NCBI RefSeq assembly: GCF_019393635.1 | Contig: NC_057866.1 | Span: 278,078,874-278,142,873 of the forward strand | Direction of reading: 5' to 3' | From: Dromiciops gliroides | Taxonomy: Eukaryota > Chordata > Mammalia > Microbiotheria > Microbiotheriidae | DNA: 64,000 nucleotides | Shown here: piece after piece, positions 11,698 through 22,712 of the stretch | How positions within the stretch are numbered: position 1 is the first letter of the stretch | How the letters are laid out: every line of letters begins with the position of its first letter | Notes under the pieces: model-generated | The model's database searches: none | The model's input: only the letters and a program-made list of their open reading frames with translations | What the model was told of the DNA's origin: nothing | Position numbers and translations under genes: made by a program

Positions 11698-12005
11698 AGT
11701 TGTTGTTTGTCCTTCGTTCTTGAAGAGGACCATGACATTGGGGTGATGTCATGACTTGCAATGAACTGGATTTAAGTGAGGGAGGGCTGTGCAAGGTCAC
11801 CACCTCACTCTCCCCTCCAGAGCCATCCCGGTCCAGTGGCAAGATATACATGAGGACAACTGGAGATGGCCCTGGATTTTTAAGGCAATTGGGAATGTGA
11901 CTTGCCCAGGGACACACAGCTAGTAAGTTTCTGAGGTGAGATTTGAACTCAGGTTCTCCCAGCTTCAGGCCCAATACTCCATCCACTGCACCACCTATCT
12001 GCCTG
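11698..12005 (-). repeat. Long marsupial SINE (MAR1-like), antisense, about 308 bp
   Basis: 'gttgtttgtccttcgttctt', 'gtgatgtcatgacttgcaat' and a reversed SINE head at its right end are present. The most complete copy of this family here. Truncated relatives lie at 25-112, 14868-14950, 27588-27632, 32540-32710 and 48402-48490. Confidence 0.75.
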
Positions 12006-12427
12006 GATCTGTGAGTCAGATTAATCTGGCAGCCAGGAGTGAGTAAGATCTAGTTAATTCAAAACCCATTTCCCAGATGTCTTTAATCAATCCCTTTGGA
12101 AAGCTCCAGGTGGGGGAAAATTACTGATGGGTGAACAAGGTCAATTTCCTTTGAGTTGCTCCTGTCGGCTTATTGTTTTCCTTTTATTTCCTGTTGTTGG
12201 GTCTTTGGGTTTTGACAACACTGTCTGTCCCCTTATAATAGAGGAGAACAGGGCACAAAAGCAGGTGGGCCAGCTGTCACTTCTGAGAGGGGGGATGCCA
12301 CATCGCTCAGCCATCATCTTCTCTCTCTGTACCAGAATGAGAACTTCAGTGGGCATCCCCTGGAGCCCAGACAGGTCATTACACTCCACTTGCCTTGGGG
12401 TTGACTTTCCCTGTCACTGGGAACATC

Positions 12428-12805
12428 ACTTTCACAGAATCAGAGAAGTTAAGGCATGGAAGGCCATCTAATCCACCCGTACCCCAAAATAACCCCACTC
12501 TAACATCCCCGACAAGTGGTCGTCCAGCTTGTGCTTCAAGACTCGCCAGACCTCCAGGCAGCCCATCTCATTTGGGGACGGCTCTCAGTGTGAGAAAGCT
12601 TGTCCTCACCTCCTGCCCAAGTGGGCCTCTTGGCCATTTCCCCATCACTGCCCCTGGTTCTGCCCTCAGGGGGCAAGCAGAACACGGCCTGTCCCTCCCC
12701 CATCTCACAGACCTTCTATAACAGACAGTGATCATCTCACCGCAAGACTTCTGTTCTCTTCTCTAGGAAAAACAATCCTATTCCTTCCACTAATTCTCAA
12801 ATGAC
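12428..12805 (+). repeat. CR1/L3-type LINE 3'-end remnant
   Basis: 'gaaggccatctaatccaccc', 'cccctggttctgccctcagg', 'acagacagtgatcatctcac' and 'ttctctaggaaaaacaatcc' follow the order of the mammalian CR1/L3 3' region. It is similar to 25440-25810. Confidence 0.55.
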
Positions 12806-12869
12806 CTGGATTCAAGCCGTGGACTTGCTTTGATCTCTCTCCATTCACCAAAGGCTTCTCGTGTTGCTC

Positions 12870-13058
12870 TGAATTCCTCATAGTCATCATTGCTTGCCAC
12901 ACAATCACATTCTCTTCCACCACAGTCTGTCAGCCATTGCCCAACTGATGGGCACACGCTTTGTTTCCAGCTCTTTCCAACCCTACCAGATGCTGGTAGA
13001 AATCTTCTGGTTTATCTAGGAACTCTTATTTCCCACTTTGGACCTCTTTGGGATATTT
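12870..13058 (-). repeat. L1 3'-region remnant, antisense
   Basis: 'cagccattgcccaactgatg' and 'cacttt-ggacctctttggga' match the antisense marsupial L1 text that recurs at 13181-13296 and 43910-44220. Confidence 0.6.
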
Positions 13059-13440
13059 TTCCAGGAGCAGGAGGTAGGTGGCTTAGTGGATAGATAGAAC
13101 ATTGGATTTGCAGTGAGAAAGACCTGAGTTCAAATCTTCCCTCAGGCCCTTACTAGCTGTGTTACCATGGGCAAGTCTTTTTTAAAAATTTATTTTATTT
13201 TAAATTTATGGGATAGGCATTCCCTTGATTTCCAGTTCTTTGCCACCACAAAGAGAGCTGCTATCAATATTTTTGTACACTTGGGTCCTTTTCCTCGGCA
13301 AGTCTTTCAACCTCTGTCAGCCTCAGTTTTCTCATCTATAAAATGGAACAATAATGGCACCTACCTCACAGGGTTGTTGTAAGGATCAAATGGGATAACA
13401 CAAGTAAAGTGTTTTACAAACCTCCAAGCACTATATTTGT
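13059..13440 (+). repeat. CORE-SINE (MIR/MAR1-like) split by an L1 insertion
   Basis: Left part 13059-13180 (head, 'gacctgagttcaaatcttcc', 'gggcaagtcttt') continues at 13297-13440 ('gtctttcaacctctgtcagc', 'tctataaaatgg', 'ggttgttgtaaggatcaaat'). The inserted piece is listed separately. Confidence 0.8.
13181..13296 (-). repeat. 5'-truncated L1 insertion, 116 bp
   Basis: A T-rich start (the reversed tail) and antisense L1 text 'agttctttgccaccacaaag' are present. It is flanked by the 11-bp duplication 'ggcaagtcttt' (13170-13180 and 13297-13307), which belongs to the interrupted SINE. Confidence 0.82.
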
Positions 13441-13656
13441 TGTTGTTCAGTCATTTCAGTCATGTCCAACTCTTGCGAAGAAACTGAAGTGGTTTGACAT
13501 TTTCTTCTCCAGTTCATTTTGCAGATGAAGAAACTGAGGCAAGCAGGGTTAAGTGAATTGCCCAGGCTTACACAGCTAGTAAGTGTCTGAGGCCAGATTT
13601 AAATTCAGGTTTTCTTGTTGCCAGGTATGGTACTCTCTCCACTCCGTGCGCTGCCC
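13436..13656 (-). repeat. CORE-SINE (MAR1-like), antisense
   Basis: 'gttgttgttcagtcatttca', 'gtccaactcttgcg' and 'gaagaaactgaggcaagcag' are followed by the reversed SINE body. A C-rich run follows at 13655-13672. Confidence 0.75.
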
Positions 13657-14328
13657 CCCCCCGCCCCCGCCAGCTGCCCTAAACTACTGTGTACACACTA
13701 GCTATTATTACAACGAATTAATAAATTAATGAATGATGATGGTGATAATGCGTACTGCACATTGGACTTGTGTTCCACTAAAATGCTCAGATCTTTTTCA
13801 TATAAATTGATATATAGCCAGCCTTCTTTCTTCTTATACTTCTGAAGTCAAAAATTTTGGACCAAAGTTTGACTACATATTTTTCCCGTTTTAGCTTCAT
13901 CTCATTAGCTCAGTGTCCTAACCTGCCAAGACCTTGTCAAAAACTGCAAGTTAGTTTAACAAGTATGTCTATACCTAAGACAATAATGAAAAATGTCAAA
14001 AATAAGTAAATAAAAGGTCAATCCTGGATCACTAGGGTACTCCACAGGAGACCTTTCAAGCTCGTGTTGTGTCATCTATGCCTGTATTGAGAGTTTGGCC
14101 ATTCCCTAGTTTCTGATCCAGCTAATTCTGCTATCATCTTGCCCTTATTTCTGTATCTCTATTTACACAATGATGACAGAAAAGATTAGGGGCTCTGCTA
14201 ACATCTATATATAGTATAGCCACACATTGCCCTAATCTGCCAGCAGAGTGGCCCTGGCTGGCTCTGTGTGACCACAGCTTCCTTTCCCAAATATCCACTG
14301 ACCATCCTTTTAATAATGCATACTCCAG

Positions 14329-14474
14329 GGGACAACTGGGCGGTGCAGTAGATAGAGCACCAGCCCTGGATTCAGGAGGACCTGAATTCAAATGTGACCT
14401 CAGACCCTTGACACTTACTAGCTGTGTGACCCTGGGCAAGTCAATTAACCCCCATTGGCCCACCAAAAAAAAAA
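14329..14474 (+). repeat. tRNA-derived marsupial SINE with 14-bp TSD
   Basis: Full copy. 'aatgcatactccag' lies at 14315-14328 and again at 14475-14488. Confidence 0.93.
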
Positions 14475-14867
14475 AATGCATACTCCAGTTTTGCCAGGAA
14501 TGAAATTCAAGCTCACTAGACTATATTTTGCAGCCATTATTCACCACTCTTTTCTGAAAATCAAGAGAAAATTTGCCCTTCTCTAGTCCTGGGTCATTCT
14601 TTCTCCATTTCTTTCCAAATCCCTGTCTGGCTTAACGGTCACAATGTCCATGCCTTCCAGTATTCTGAGATGCAGTATCCCTGGCTTGATAATTTGAACT
14701 CTCTCCCTGCTTACCTTGGGTTGTAACTCCCCATCAACCACTTCTGTTCTACCCTTCCCAGGCCAAAGATCATTTTTCTTGGCAGAGAAAACAAATAAAA
14801 AGACAAAAAGAATTGGCTGGTTACACCATCTCTTCTCCTCTGATTCATATCTCCCATTTAGATCCAA

Positions 14868-14955
14868 CCCTCCCTCACTTAAATCCAACTCAGTGAAGCC
14901 ATGACATTACCCCAGTGTCATGGTCCTCTTTGGGAATGAAGGATGAACAACAACA
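14868..14955 (+). repeat. MAR1-like SINE fragment
   Basis: 'cctccctcacttaaatccaa' through 'ggatgaacaacaacattcat' is the 3' part of the long SINE family. Confidence 0.65.
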
Positions 14956-15087
14956 TTCATATCAAGTGGATCCTGTCCTTTCTTTTATCCTCCTCTTTTC
15001 CCCACTAAAGCTTAAAAATAACCCACAGTCTTTGAATGCTTCTTAGCCAGCTCATACCAGCGCTACCGAGCTGATTCTTTTGTTTGT

Positions 15088-15227
15088 TTTTTCCAGGGCA
15101 ATGAGGGATAAGTGACTTGCCCAAGGTCACACAACTAGTAAGTGTCAAGTGTCTGAGGTTGGATTTGAACTCAGGTCCTCCTGAATCCAGGACCGGTGCT
15201 TTATCCACTGTGCCCCCTAGCTGCCCT
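15088..15227 (-). repeat. tRNA-derived marsupial SINE, antisense
   Basis: Reversed tail 'gtttgttttttccagggcaa', body, and head 'gccccctagctgccc'. Confidence 0.9.
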
Positions 15228-15629
15228 ATCAAGCTGTTTCTAAAATATTCAGAATCAACATTTACACCTCAGAATTCGGCAAACCCTACAAACTAGGGCT
15301 TGATTGTTTTGTTCATTGTCTGGACATAAGAAGGTGATGGATAAAATAGTAGTAATGCAAAGTAAACCTAAAAATGTGCCATGTGAACTTCCCTCCCCCT
15401 GCTCCCAAGGCCCTTGCTTATTCTTTTGTTTGTTTGTTTTTGTTTTTGTTAGCTGCCCCACTGCCTGGCTTATTCTTGATTTTTCCATCCTTGAATATTC
15501 ATGGAGGACCATTTCATGCTTCTGTGTTCATTTCCTGGTACCTGCCCTTGCTTCCATCTCCTGTACATAACCTTGAAGAATCTAGGTTGCAATAAGTCAG
15601 TGTTCAATAAATTACTTGGGGAAGAGCTT

Positions 15630-16925
15630 CCTATTAGACAAGAACTGCTGAGAAAACTGGAAAATACATCTCCTATGACAATAAGCTCAAAATGGACTTT
15701 GGTCTCAAATATTAAAGGTGAGACCACAAAACTCAAAGTGAAAGAGAACCAGATCAGTTGCCTTTCACAGCTACTGCTAAAGGGAGATCCCTTAACTAAA
15801 TAAGGGATTGAGACGATCACAAGAGATTTAATGTCTAACATTGATTACATGGAGTTTTAAAGTTTTTGAACAACCAAAATCAATGCAACTAGGATAAGAA
15901 AGGAAGCTATCACTTGAGGGGGAAACTCTTTGCCTCAGATATTTGCTCAGGGTCTGCTCTCCAAGATATATGGGGTCTGACTTAAATATATAAGACCAAG
16001 AACCCTTCCAGGATGCATACACGGACAAAGATTATGGAGAAACAGTTCTCCAAAAGAGACTGACAAATGATGAATCACTGTATGGAAGAATGCCCCAAAT
16101 CTTTAACATTAAGACTAATGCAAATCAGAAGAACTTGGCACAGTGGATAAAGCACTAGCTCTGGATTCAGGAGGACCTGAGTTCAAATCCAGCCTCAGAC
16201 ACTTGACACTTACTAGCTGGGTGACCCTGGGCAAGTCACTTAACCCCCATTGCCCCACCAAAAAAAAAAAAAGAATACTCTGTGTCATGAATTGGTCCAG
16301 TCATTCTGGAAAGCAGTGTGGAACTGTGTTAAGAAAAGGAATAAACCATCTAGATCCTTCAACCCCACTATGTTCTAAGTATATACCCCAGAGAGATCAA
16401 AGAGAAGAATAAAGACCCCGAATATGCCACAATTTTTATGAGCATGTTTTCTAATCACAAGTAGGTGCCCATTGGTTGGAGAATGGTTAAGACATTTTGG
16501 TGTATGATGACTGCTGTGGAATATGGCTGCATTCTGAAAAATGATGAATAAAAAATTCAGAGAAGCATTGGAAGTCTTAAAGGAAATGTATGCAAAGGGA
16601 AATAAGAAGAATAAGGAAAATAATGTAGAGAACTACAACAATGTAACTAGACCTGCAACCAAAAAATCAGAGCTAAATGTATCTAATTAGAATACCCCAG
16701 CTTGGCTGTGAAGGAGAGACATGAGAATGCATTTCCCTTCCTTCTTGGCAGACGTAAGGGACTATGAGGGAAGAACACTATGTATAAATTGGTTAATGAA
16801 TTAGTTACTTTGGAATAACTTTCTTTTTCCTTTTTTTTAATAAAGGTTATCTCTTTGGGAAGGGGAATGTGTTGGGAAGTGTAGTGATATAAAAACCGAA
16901 GGTGTTAATAAAATTTTCAACAACA
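15630..16925 (+). repeat. L1 LINE remnant, end of ORF2 and 3' region, with a SINE inside
   Basis: 15630-16135 resembles the C-terminal ORF2 of marsupial L1 ('tgattacatggagttttaaa', 'ctccaagatatatggggtct'). After a SINE, 16274-16925 continues with 'cattctggaaagcagtgtgg', 'ataccccagagagatcaaag' and 'gtgcccattggttggagaat'. It is decayed, without an open frame. The right end is approximate. Confidence 0.65.
16136..16273 (+). repeat. tRNA-derived marsupial SINE, slightly 5' truncated, inside L1
   Basis: Starts at 'ggcacagtggataaagcact', lacking the first dozen bases of the head, and ends in A13. Confidence 0.88.
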
Positions 16926-17475
16926 AACTTTTAGTTGGTGACTTCCCTGTATATCCACGTGGGCAGATTTTTAGACAAATCCTCTTTCCCCTTTCACTGG
17001 ATGCAATTTTCATTATGTATTCAGTTTCATTCCTGAAATTCTTCCCATTCCTCCCATCAGCCCCAGGGGCTAGTGTCTCCTTTAGAATTTTAGACCTCAC
17101 AGTCTTACTTCTCCTTCCTCTGACCCCTTTGAAATCTGCCCACCCTGAATCTAAGGTGCATGTCAGAGTCTGCCCATTTTTTCTCCCCTCTTTGGTAACA
17201 AATTCTACGATCAAGAAGTCATTTCTCTCCAAGGTTCTTACCTTTTCTATCCCCCAACCAAACTCATCCCCATTGGAGAAAACACTAACCCATTGTTGCT
17301 TTCTCCACCTTTTGGAGGAGCAAATTCTCCTGAAGACAAACTGAGCCTCCTTAGCTGCCCTGCTCTTAGCAATGAGAGAGCTCCACTTCTATGTTGCTGC
17401 GATGTGTTTGGTCTTGGCAAAGGAGTAGAAGGTCTGGCTCCTGCTCCTAAAAAGCTTACAGTAAAATGAATGGGG

Positions 17476-17769
17476 AATGGGGCAGTGAGGTAGTGCAGTG
17501 GATAGAGCACCAGCCGTGAAGTCAGGAGGACCTGAGTTCAAATGTGGCCTCAGACACTTACTAGCTGTGTGACTCTGGGCAAGTCACTTTTCTCCAGTTG
17601 CAAAAGAAAAAAGAAAGACAGAAAAAAAAAAAGAAAAAAAGGAAGGAGGGACAGAAGGAAAGAACAAATGAACGAAGGAAGGAAGGAAGGAAGGAAGGAA
17701 GGAAGGAAGGAAGGAAGGAAGGAAGGAAGGAAGGAAGGAAGGAAGGAAGGAAGGAAGGAAGGAAGGAAG
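17476..17769 (+). repeat. Marsupial SINE whose tail has grown into a (GGAA)n array
   Basis: The SINE body runs from 17476 to about 17600. The A-rich tail passes through AG-rich sequence into a pure GGAA array at 17674-17769 (about 24 units). The array produces an open frame of Lys-Glu-Gly-Arg repeats that is not a gene. Confidence 0.93.
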
Positions 17770-18096
17770 AAGAGGGAAAAACAAATACACATGATGAATC
17801 TAAGAAAGCAAGCTCTAGACCCAAACTCATGGCTCATCCTCACACCACAGACACACAAATATCCCCGGGCTAGACTACAAACCTCAACATCCCGGGAGAC
17901 CTGCCTGAGTTCACCTTGTCTGCCCAGGTATAGCCTCTGAGAGAACCCCCAAGGTCCCCTGAGCTTCAAGATGAGGCAGCCAAGGAGGAACCTAGGATAA
18001 ACTGGCCACTCCCCTAAAAATTAACACATTGTCTTCTGCTGACCCTTCTCCAGAGACAGACATGGGACCACCTCACCCTTAGCTTTCTCTTTGTGC

Positions 18097-18218
18097 AGAA
18101 TACTGTGTGACCTGTAGCAAGTCCCTTAACCTTCCTGAGCCTCAGTTTCCTCTTCTGTCAAGTGAGGAGCTTGGTTGAGATGACTTCTGAGATCCTGTCC
18201 AATTCTAGGATCCAGAAT
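18097..18218 (+). repeat. MIR-like CORE-SINE fragment
   Basis: 'tgtgacctgtagcaagtccc' and 'cctcagtttcctcttctgtc' are followed by 'gagatcctgtccaattctag'. Confidence 0.65.
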
Positions 18219-18317
18219 TCCCTAGGTGCCTGGGGGAGCATCTCCTAAAGTCTCCTGGGCTTTCTTGTTCTGAAGCCCAGTGATGAAGGTCCACTGGTGA
18301 GGGCTGCACTCATTCCC

Positions 18318-18450
18318 TTTCCCTCTGTCTGTCTGTCTGTCTGTCTGTCTTTCTGTCTCTGTCTCCTCCTCCTCCTCCTCCTCTCTCCCTTCCTCCCTCT
18401 CTCTGTCTTTTCCCCCCCTTCTTTCCCTCCCTCTCCTCTTCCTCTCACAC
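18318..18450. repeat. C/T-rich low-complexity tract with (CTGT)n and (CCT)n
   Basis: Seven tandem CTGT units, then CTC repeats, in a strand almost free of purines except G in CTGT. Confidence 0.92.
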
Positions 18451-18567
18451 ACCCATATTCTCCCCTTGAACTCACAAGTTAGAAATCCAACAAACTTGAT
18501 GCTTGGCTCTCAGTGGACAGATAATCCAGTGGATTTTCTAAAGCCACCCTTGTATTCTGTTGGACAG

Positions 18568-18696
18568 GTCTGTGACTCGTATCCCACTGACGTCTATGTC
18601 CCCAGGTCGGCCACCGCGCATATCATCGTGGGCAGCTCCAAGTTCCGAAGTCGCCGCCGGTTCCCTGCCTTGTCTTATTACTGTAAAGACACCAAT
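18568..18696 (+). CDS. MTMR7: MTMR7 coding exon: start of phosphatase domain (residues ~157-199)
   Basis: Forty-three codons in phase 0 encode VCDSYPTDVYVP through SSKFRSRRRFPALSYY to CKDTN. The motif SKFRSRRRFP is the strongly conserved entry to the myotubularin phosphatase fold. The acceptor is 'gttggacag' and the donor 'aat|gtgagtcttg'. The Cys in YYCKDTN differs from the Tyr I recall in human. Otherwise the exon is close to the orthologue. Confidence 0.96.
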
Positions 18697-19891
18697 GTGA
18701 GTCTTGAGTTCCTGGTGTTCTTCTCCTTAGTCTGTTGTGGCCTGGATTTCTGTGTCTTCCCTGTTTGGGGGCGGGTCAGAAATAGGATTCTGTCATTGTG
18801 ATCAGTATTGGCCAGTCCTGCTCTGGTACAGGACCCTGGCCCAGCTGGCGTAGGTGTGTGTTCTGCTGATTCGTAGCCCAGCTGTGGGATGAGTGTCTCC
18901 ACACACCATTAGTCCCTGGGCCCAGATTAGAGTTCTGAGAGCTGTGGGCTCCATTCACAGGCCCCTTGGGAGACCACGAACATGTCCCTGCAGTGATGCC
19001 AGAGCCTTCCCTCAGTGTTCCTTGGCCCCCAGAGAAGCAGTGTGTTCTTGTGAGGATGTCAGGGTGACCACTTTGGTGTCCGTGGAGGGTAGCTTTAATT
19101 GGTGGAAAGGGCCAGACAGTTCCTAAGCCCCAAGGGCCTGTTCAGTGGAAGGAGAACACCCAGCTCAAAGCCTGGAGACCTGGGCTCAAGGGCTGGCTCT
19201 GCCACGCACAAGTTACATGTCCCTGGACAAGTCCTTTGCCCTCTTGTCCTCTGCCTCATCTTTGGCACATAGTAAGTGCTAAATGAAGGCTTGCTGACTG
19301 TTTGAATAGACAGAATACTCTCTACAATCCCTCCCGGCTCGGTCAGCTGTTATTCCCTGGCAGCGAATGCTGAACAAAGTCAGAGGCTGCCCAAAGTAAC
19401 GAGGAGGGTTTGGAGGGGCTGGGTAAGCTTGCTCTGGTGGCATCCTAGCAGAGGAAGCTAGAACTGCTTTCCAGGATGGCAGGGACCTTGGAGTAAACCT
19501 GAGGCCCCTCAGAGGGAGCACACGCCTCTGGATGAGTGTTTGCTTTTAGCAGCCGGCCTCAGGACTTGTGGGCTCATCCTGCTGAGACCTCTGAGGAAGG
19601 GCCAACCCCTTTCCACTCCTGGCTGGACGTGTTTCCCACCTGCTGCCCTGCTCTGGACACCAGAGAAGGGAGGTGACTGAGCTAAAGTCACACAGCTAAT
19701 CCATGTCGGACCCTGGCCAGGAGCCTGTGAGTGTCCTGGCTCAGGGCCTGTTCCGCTGCTGCTAATGCTCTCCTGGATGTTTGGGAAGTGGTAATTGAGG
19801 CACTGAAGTGTGTATGTGGCTCCTATGGTGCCCGGAGTCTTTGGGGGCCCTTGGCCAGCCTCGGCCCCAGAGTTTCTGTTACCTCTGCCAG
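18697..19891 (+). other. MTMR7: MTMR7 intron, 1.2 kb
   Basis: Mostly single-copy sequence with one MIR-like segment at 19141-19305. A second weak MIR-like trace lies near 19655-19720 ('aaagtcacacagctaat'). No other feature was recognised. Confidence 0.8.
19141..19305 (+). repeat. MIR-like CORE-SINE fragment
   Basis: 'cctggagacctgggctcaag', 'acaagtcctttgccctcttg' and 'gcacatagtaagtgctaaat' are present. Confidence 0.6.
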
Positions 19892-20026
19892 GCCTCCATC
19901 TGCCGGAGCAGCCAGCCTTTGTCGGGCTTCAGTGCCCGATGTCTCGAGGATGAGCAGATGCTGCAGGCGATCCTGAGAGCCAACCCCGGGAGCGACTTCA
20001 TGTATGTTGTGGACACTCGGCCCAAG
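19892..20026 (+). CDS. MTMR7: MTMR7 coding exon: phosphatase domain (residues ~200-244)
   Basis: Forty-five codons in phase 0 encode ASICRSSQPLSGFSARCLEDEQ and on to DFMYVVDTRPK. The segment with CRSSQPL and the 'VDTRPK' strand is typical of the myotubularin core. The acceptor is 'acctctgccag' and the donor 'aag|gtaaggatgg'. It follows the previous exon without frame loss. Confidence 0.96.
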
Positions 20027-20469
20027 GTAAGGATGGGGGCCCAAGGAGGGGCATCCGCCTGAGGGAGGAGGACAGCGATGGTCCCTCTGGGGGCTCCTTG
20101 GGCCTGGGTGGGCAGCCCCTGGAGGACAGTTGTAGTTTGGCTGCTTCAGTTCCTCAAGACCTGCGACTTCCTAAATGTGGTCAAGGCTGCCCACACCAAG
20201 GGCAGCCCTTCACCCCGGAGGGAACTGGCCAGCACCAGCTGCTGTGGCCAGAACAAGACATTGCCCTCTGGCACAAGATCTGCGTGGGGCAGTGAGGCAC
20301 AGGGACAGGGTCCAAACCCTGCTTTCCATCTTTATTACTGGGGGCAAGTCCCGGTCTTTCCTGGTCTCAATGTCTGTGTGGTGGCCACAGGCTCAGTGAC
20401 TCAATTCTGATCCCTGCTTTGTGGCACCAGCACCAGCCACAGGTCTCTGCACATAGCGGGTGCAGAATA

Positions 20470-20705
20470 CATTTGTTTGGCTCGAAGAGCCCAATGGATG
20501 GATGGGTGGATAGGTGGATGAGTGGGTGGATGGATGGATGGATGAAAAAGGATTTATCAAGTGCCCAGCATTGTCCTCAGCACTGGGAATACAAATAGAG
20601 AAAATGAGACAGTCCATGCCCTCAAGAAGCCCACAATCCAACTGAGGGAAACAAGACACATCAAAGGGGCAAAGTAGATGGGAAGACCCAGAAACCTTTG
20701 GAAGG
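20470..20705 (-). repeat. GGAT-rich array and antisense L2 3' end
   Basis: 20490-20544 is TGGA/GGAT repeats. 20545-20660 has 'caagtgcccagcattgtcct', 'cactgggaatacaaat' and 'ccctcaagaagcccacaatc', the antisense L2 3' end. Confidence 0.6.
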
Positions 20706-21127
20706 ATGGCAAGGCCCAGTGTCCTTCGGGCTCTCAGGCAGATTAAATGGCCGGCGGGGGGGGGGGGGCAGGGTGGTGGTGCAGCAGGGCAGATGGTAAG
20801 GCCTAGAGGACTTTTGGATGCTCCACAGAAAGTGAAGTTTGGTGGTCCTTCATCTCACCACAAGGTTGTGGTTGGTGGCACCCAGTTCCTGTAAGTGGTA
20901 CGGATAGCCACTTTGTTCTTCCTGCCTGGTGGTGAGCCCCCACTGGTGGTACTTCCCTCTGGCGGCTCTGATGGAGTCTTAAGGGCAGGGGGCCTCGATC
21001 AGGGGTGGGGAGGAAGCAAAGGGAAGGCAGTTGTCTATGTGGAGAGCTCTCCCTATGAATCAAGAAAATGGTGTCCCCTCCTCCCTTTCCTAAGGAAGGT
21101 AGAGGTTAGGACAGATGAGGGACATTT

Positions 21128-21300
21128 CCCACTGTGGCTTTGAGTTGAGAGGACCTGGGTTTAGGTCTTTGTCCTCCTGCTAAGAGTAGGACCTTGGGCA
21201 AGTCTATTCTCTCTGACTCTCAATTTCCTCCTCTTTAAGATGCAGAGGGGTGTTGTTTAAGGGCCCTCCCAGGGCTGCTCTTCTCAGCTCTGCTGAGTTA
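21128..21300 (+). repeat. MIR-like CORE-SINE fragment
   Basis: 'gagaggacctgggtttaggt', 'taggaccttgggcaagtcta' and 'caatttcctcctctttaaga' are present. Confidence 0.6.
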
Positions 21301-21837
21301 GGAAGAGATTCTGCAGAAGACCCCACAGCAGGCACCAGATTCCTCTAGGGGCTGGCATATGAAGATGAACTGTCTGTCTACCTTAGAACCCCATCAGTAA
21401 GGCCAAGCCTTCTGTCCCTCCCTTCTTTGTCCTTGGTCTCTGACAAGCTTTGGTCTTCAAGACCTCTCCACTCACCCTCAAGCTCTCTGCCCTGTCCCAG
21501 GGGCTGCTGGTCTTGCTCTTGTTCTGGGGTAACTGGAGACAGGAAGTGGGCGACTCTCCTCAGCCCTTTTAGAAAGAACCTGCTTGCAAAAGGAGTCCTT
21601 CAGCCCCAGAGCAGGATAGCTCTGCTCCCCTCCCCTCAGGCTCAGGCTTTTGCCTGCCCTGCCCCCCAAGCCACTTCCTAGTCCAGAGTTAGCCTGGGTC
21701 ACCCTCCTTTCCTCCTCCTACTCAGTCCCCCTTGCTGCCCCAACCCCAGGCCCCCAGTGGAGTTTTCAAAAATGTCTGGATAGAGAGAGTGAAGAGACTT
21801 CCTGGGTAGAAAAATAGTGCTGGTCTCAGAAGAACCA

Positions 21838-22055
21838 GGGAGAGAAAGACAGACACAGAGAGACAGACAGAGATAGGCAGACACAGAGGGAGGCAGAGAC
21901 GGACAGACACAGACAGAAACAGAGAGACAGACACAGAGGGAGGCAGAGACAGACAGACACAGAGGGAGGCAGAGATGGACAGACACAGAGGGAGGCAGAG
22001 ACGGACAGACACAGACAGAAACAGAGAGACAGAGGGAGAGGGAGAGACAGACAGA
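21838..22055. repeat. Minisatellite built on a 26-bp GACAGACACAGAGGGAGG-type unit
   Basis: Units 'gacagacacagagggaggca' plus 'gagatg/gagacg' repeat with 26-bp spacing at about 21951-22003. Longer blocks that include 'acagacagaaacagagagac' recur earlier and later. The + strand is nearly free of T. Confidence 0.88.
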
Positions 22056-22293
22056 GTTGGTTCTCCATGTGCACAGAACACAAGTCAGCAGCTAGTTGCA
22101 GGGGCCAGGAATGAAGGCTCCCGTCCCCTGTGGAAACCCTTAAGGAAATGCTGCGACCGCCAGAGCTGGGCCAGTCCCAGATTTAGCTGATCAGGAGGTA
22201 CAGTTTGGGGGATTATTTTTAGCTCTGGGATCGTTTCTTCTCAGTGATAGATAACAGTTTTGACGCTGGGCCATTAGGAGCCAAAAGACTGTA

Positions 22294-22712
22294 CCCTTGA
22301 GCCCCTCCCCCTCTTTCTCCCCCTCTCTCTGCCCCCCTTCTCTGCCCTCTCCCTCCTGCCCCTCTCATTTTTCTCTCCCTCTCTTTCCTTCTTCCTCTCT
22401 CAGCCCCCTCCCCCTCTCTCTGCCCCCTCCGTCCTCCTTGCCTTTCCTCCTCCCCTTCTCATTTCTGTCTCCCTCTCTCTGCCCCTCCTCTCTCTCTGCT
22501 CCCTCCCCCCTCTCTCTGCCCCCTCCCTCCTGCCCCTCTCATTTTTCTCTCCCTCTTTCCTTCTTCTTCTCTCTGCCCCTCCTCTCTCTCTGCCCCCTCC
22601 CCCCTCTCTCTGCCCCCTCCGCCTCCCTGCCTTTCCTCCTCCCCTTCTCATTTCTGTCTCCCTCTCTCTCCCCCTCTTCTCTCTCCCCATCTCTGCCCTC
22701 TCTGCTCACACA
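22294..22712. repeat. 420-bp polypyrimidine tract with a higher-order repeat
   Basis: Almost pure C/T on the + strand. Two longer modules recur: 'cctctcatttttctctccct' at 22361 and 22535 (174 bp apart), and 'cctttcctcctccccttctc' at 22441 and 22630 (189 bp apart). It therefore arose by tandem duplication of a unit of about 175-190 bp. Confidence 0.9.

Larger units (their letters stand above)
10069..18567 (+). other. MTMR7: MTMR7 intron, 8.5 kb
   Basis: This intron separates the exon ending DVNRDYR from the one starting VCDSYP. Most of the length is repeat: SINEs, CORE-SINEs, CR1/L3 and L1 remnants, a TA tract and a GGAA tract. Stretches with nothing recognisable are 10069-10900, 11130-11495, 12010-12425, 13660-14314, 15232-15625, 16930-17475 and 17775-18095. 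The acceptor is 'attctgttggacag'. Confidence 0.85.

Noticed and set aside
17542-17969. Lys-Glu-Gly-Arg and Leu-Pro-Ser-Phe repeat proteins
   Set aside because: Both are readings of the GGAA microsatellite on the two strands.
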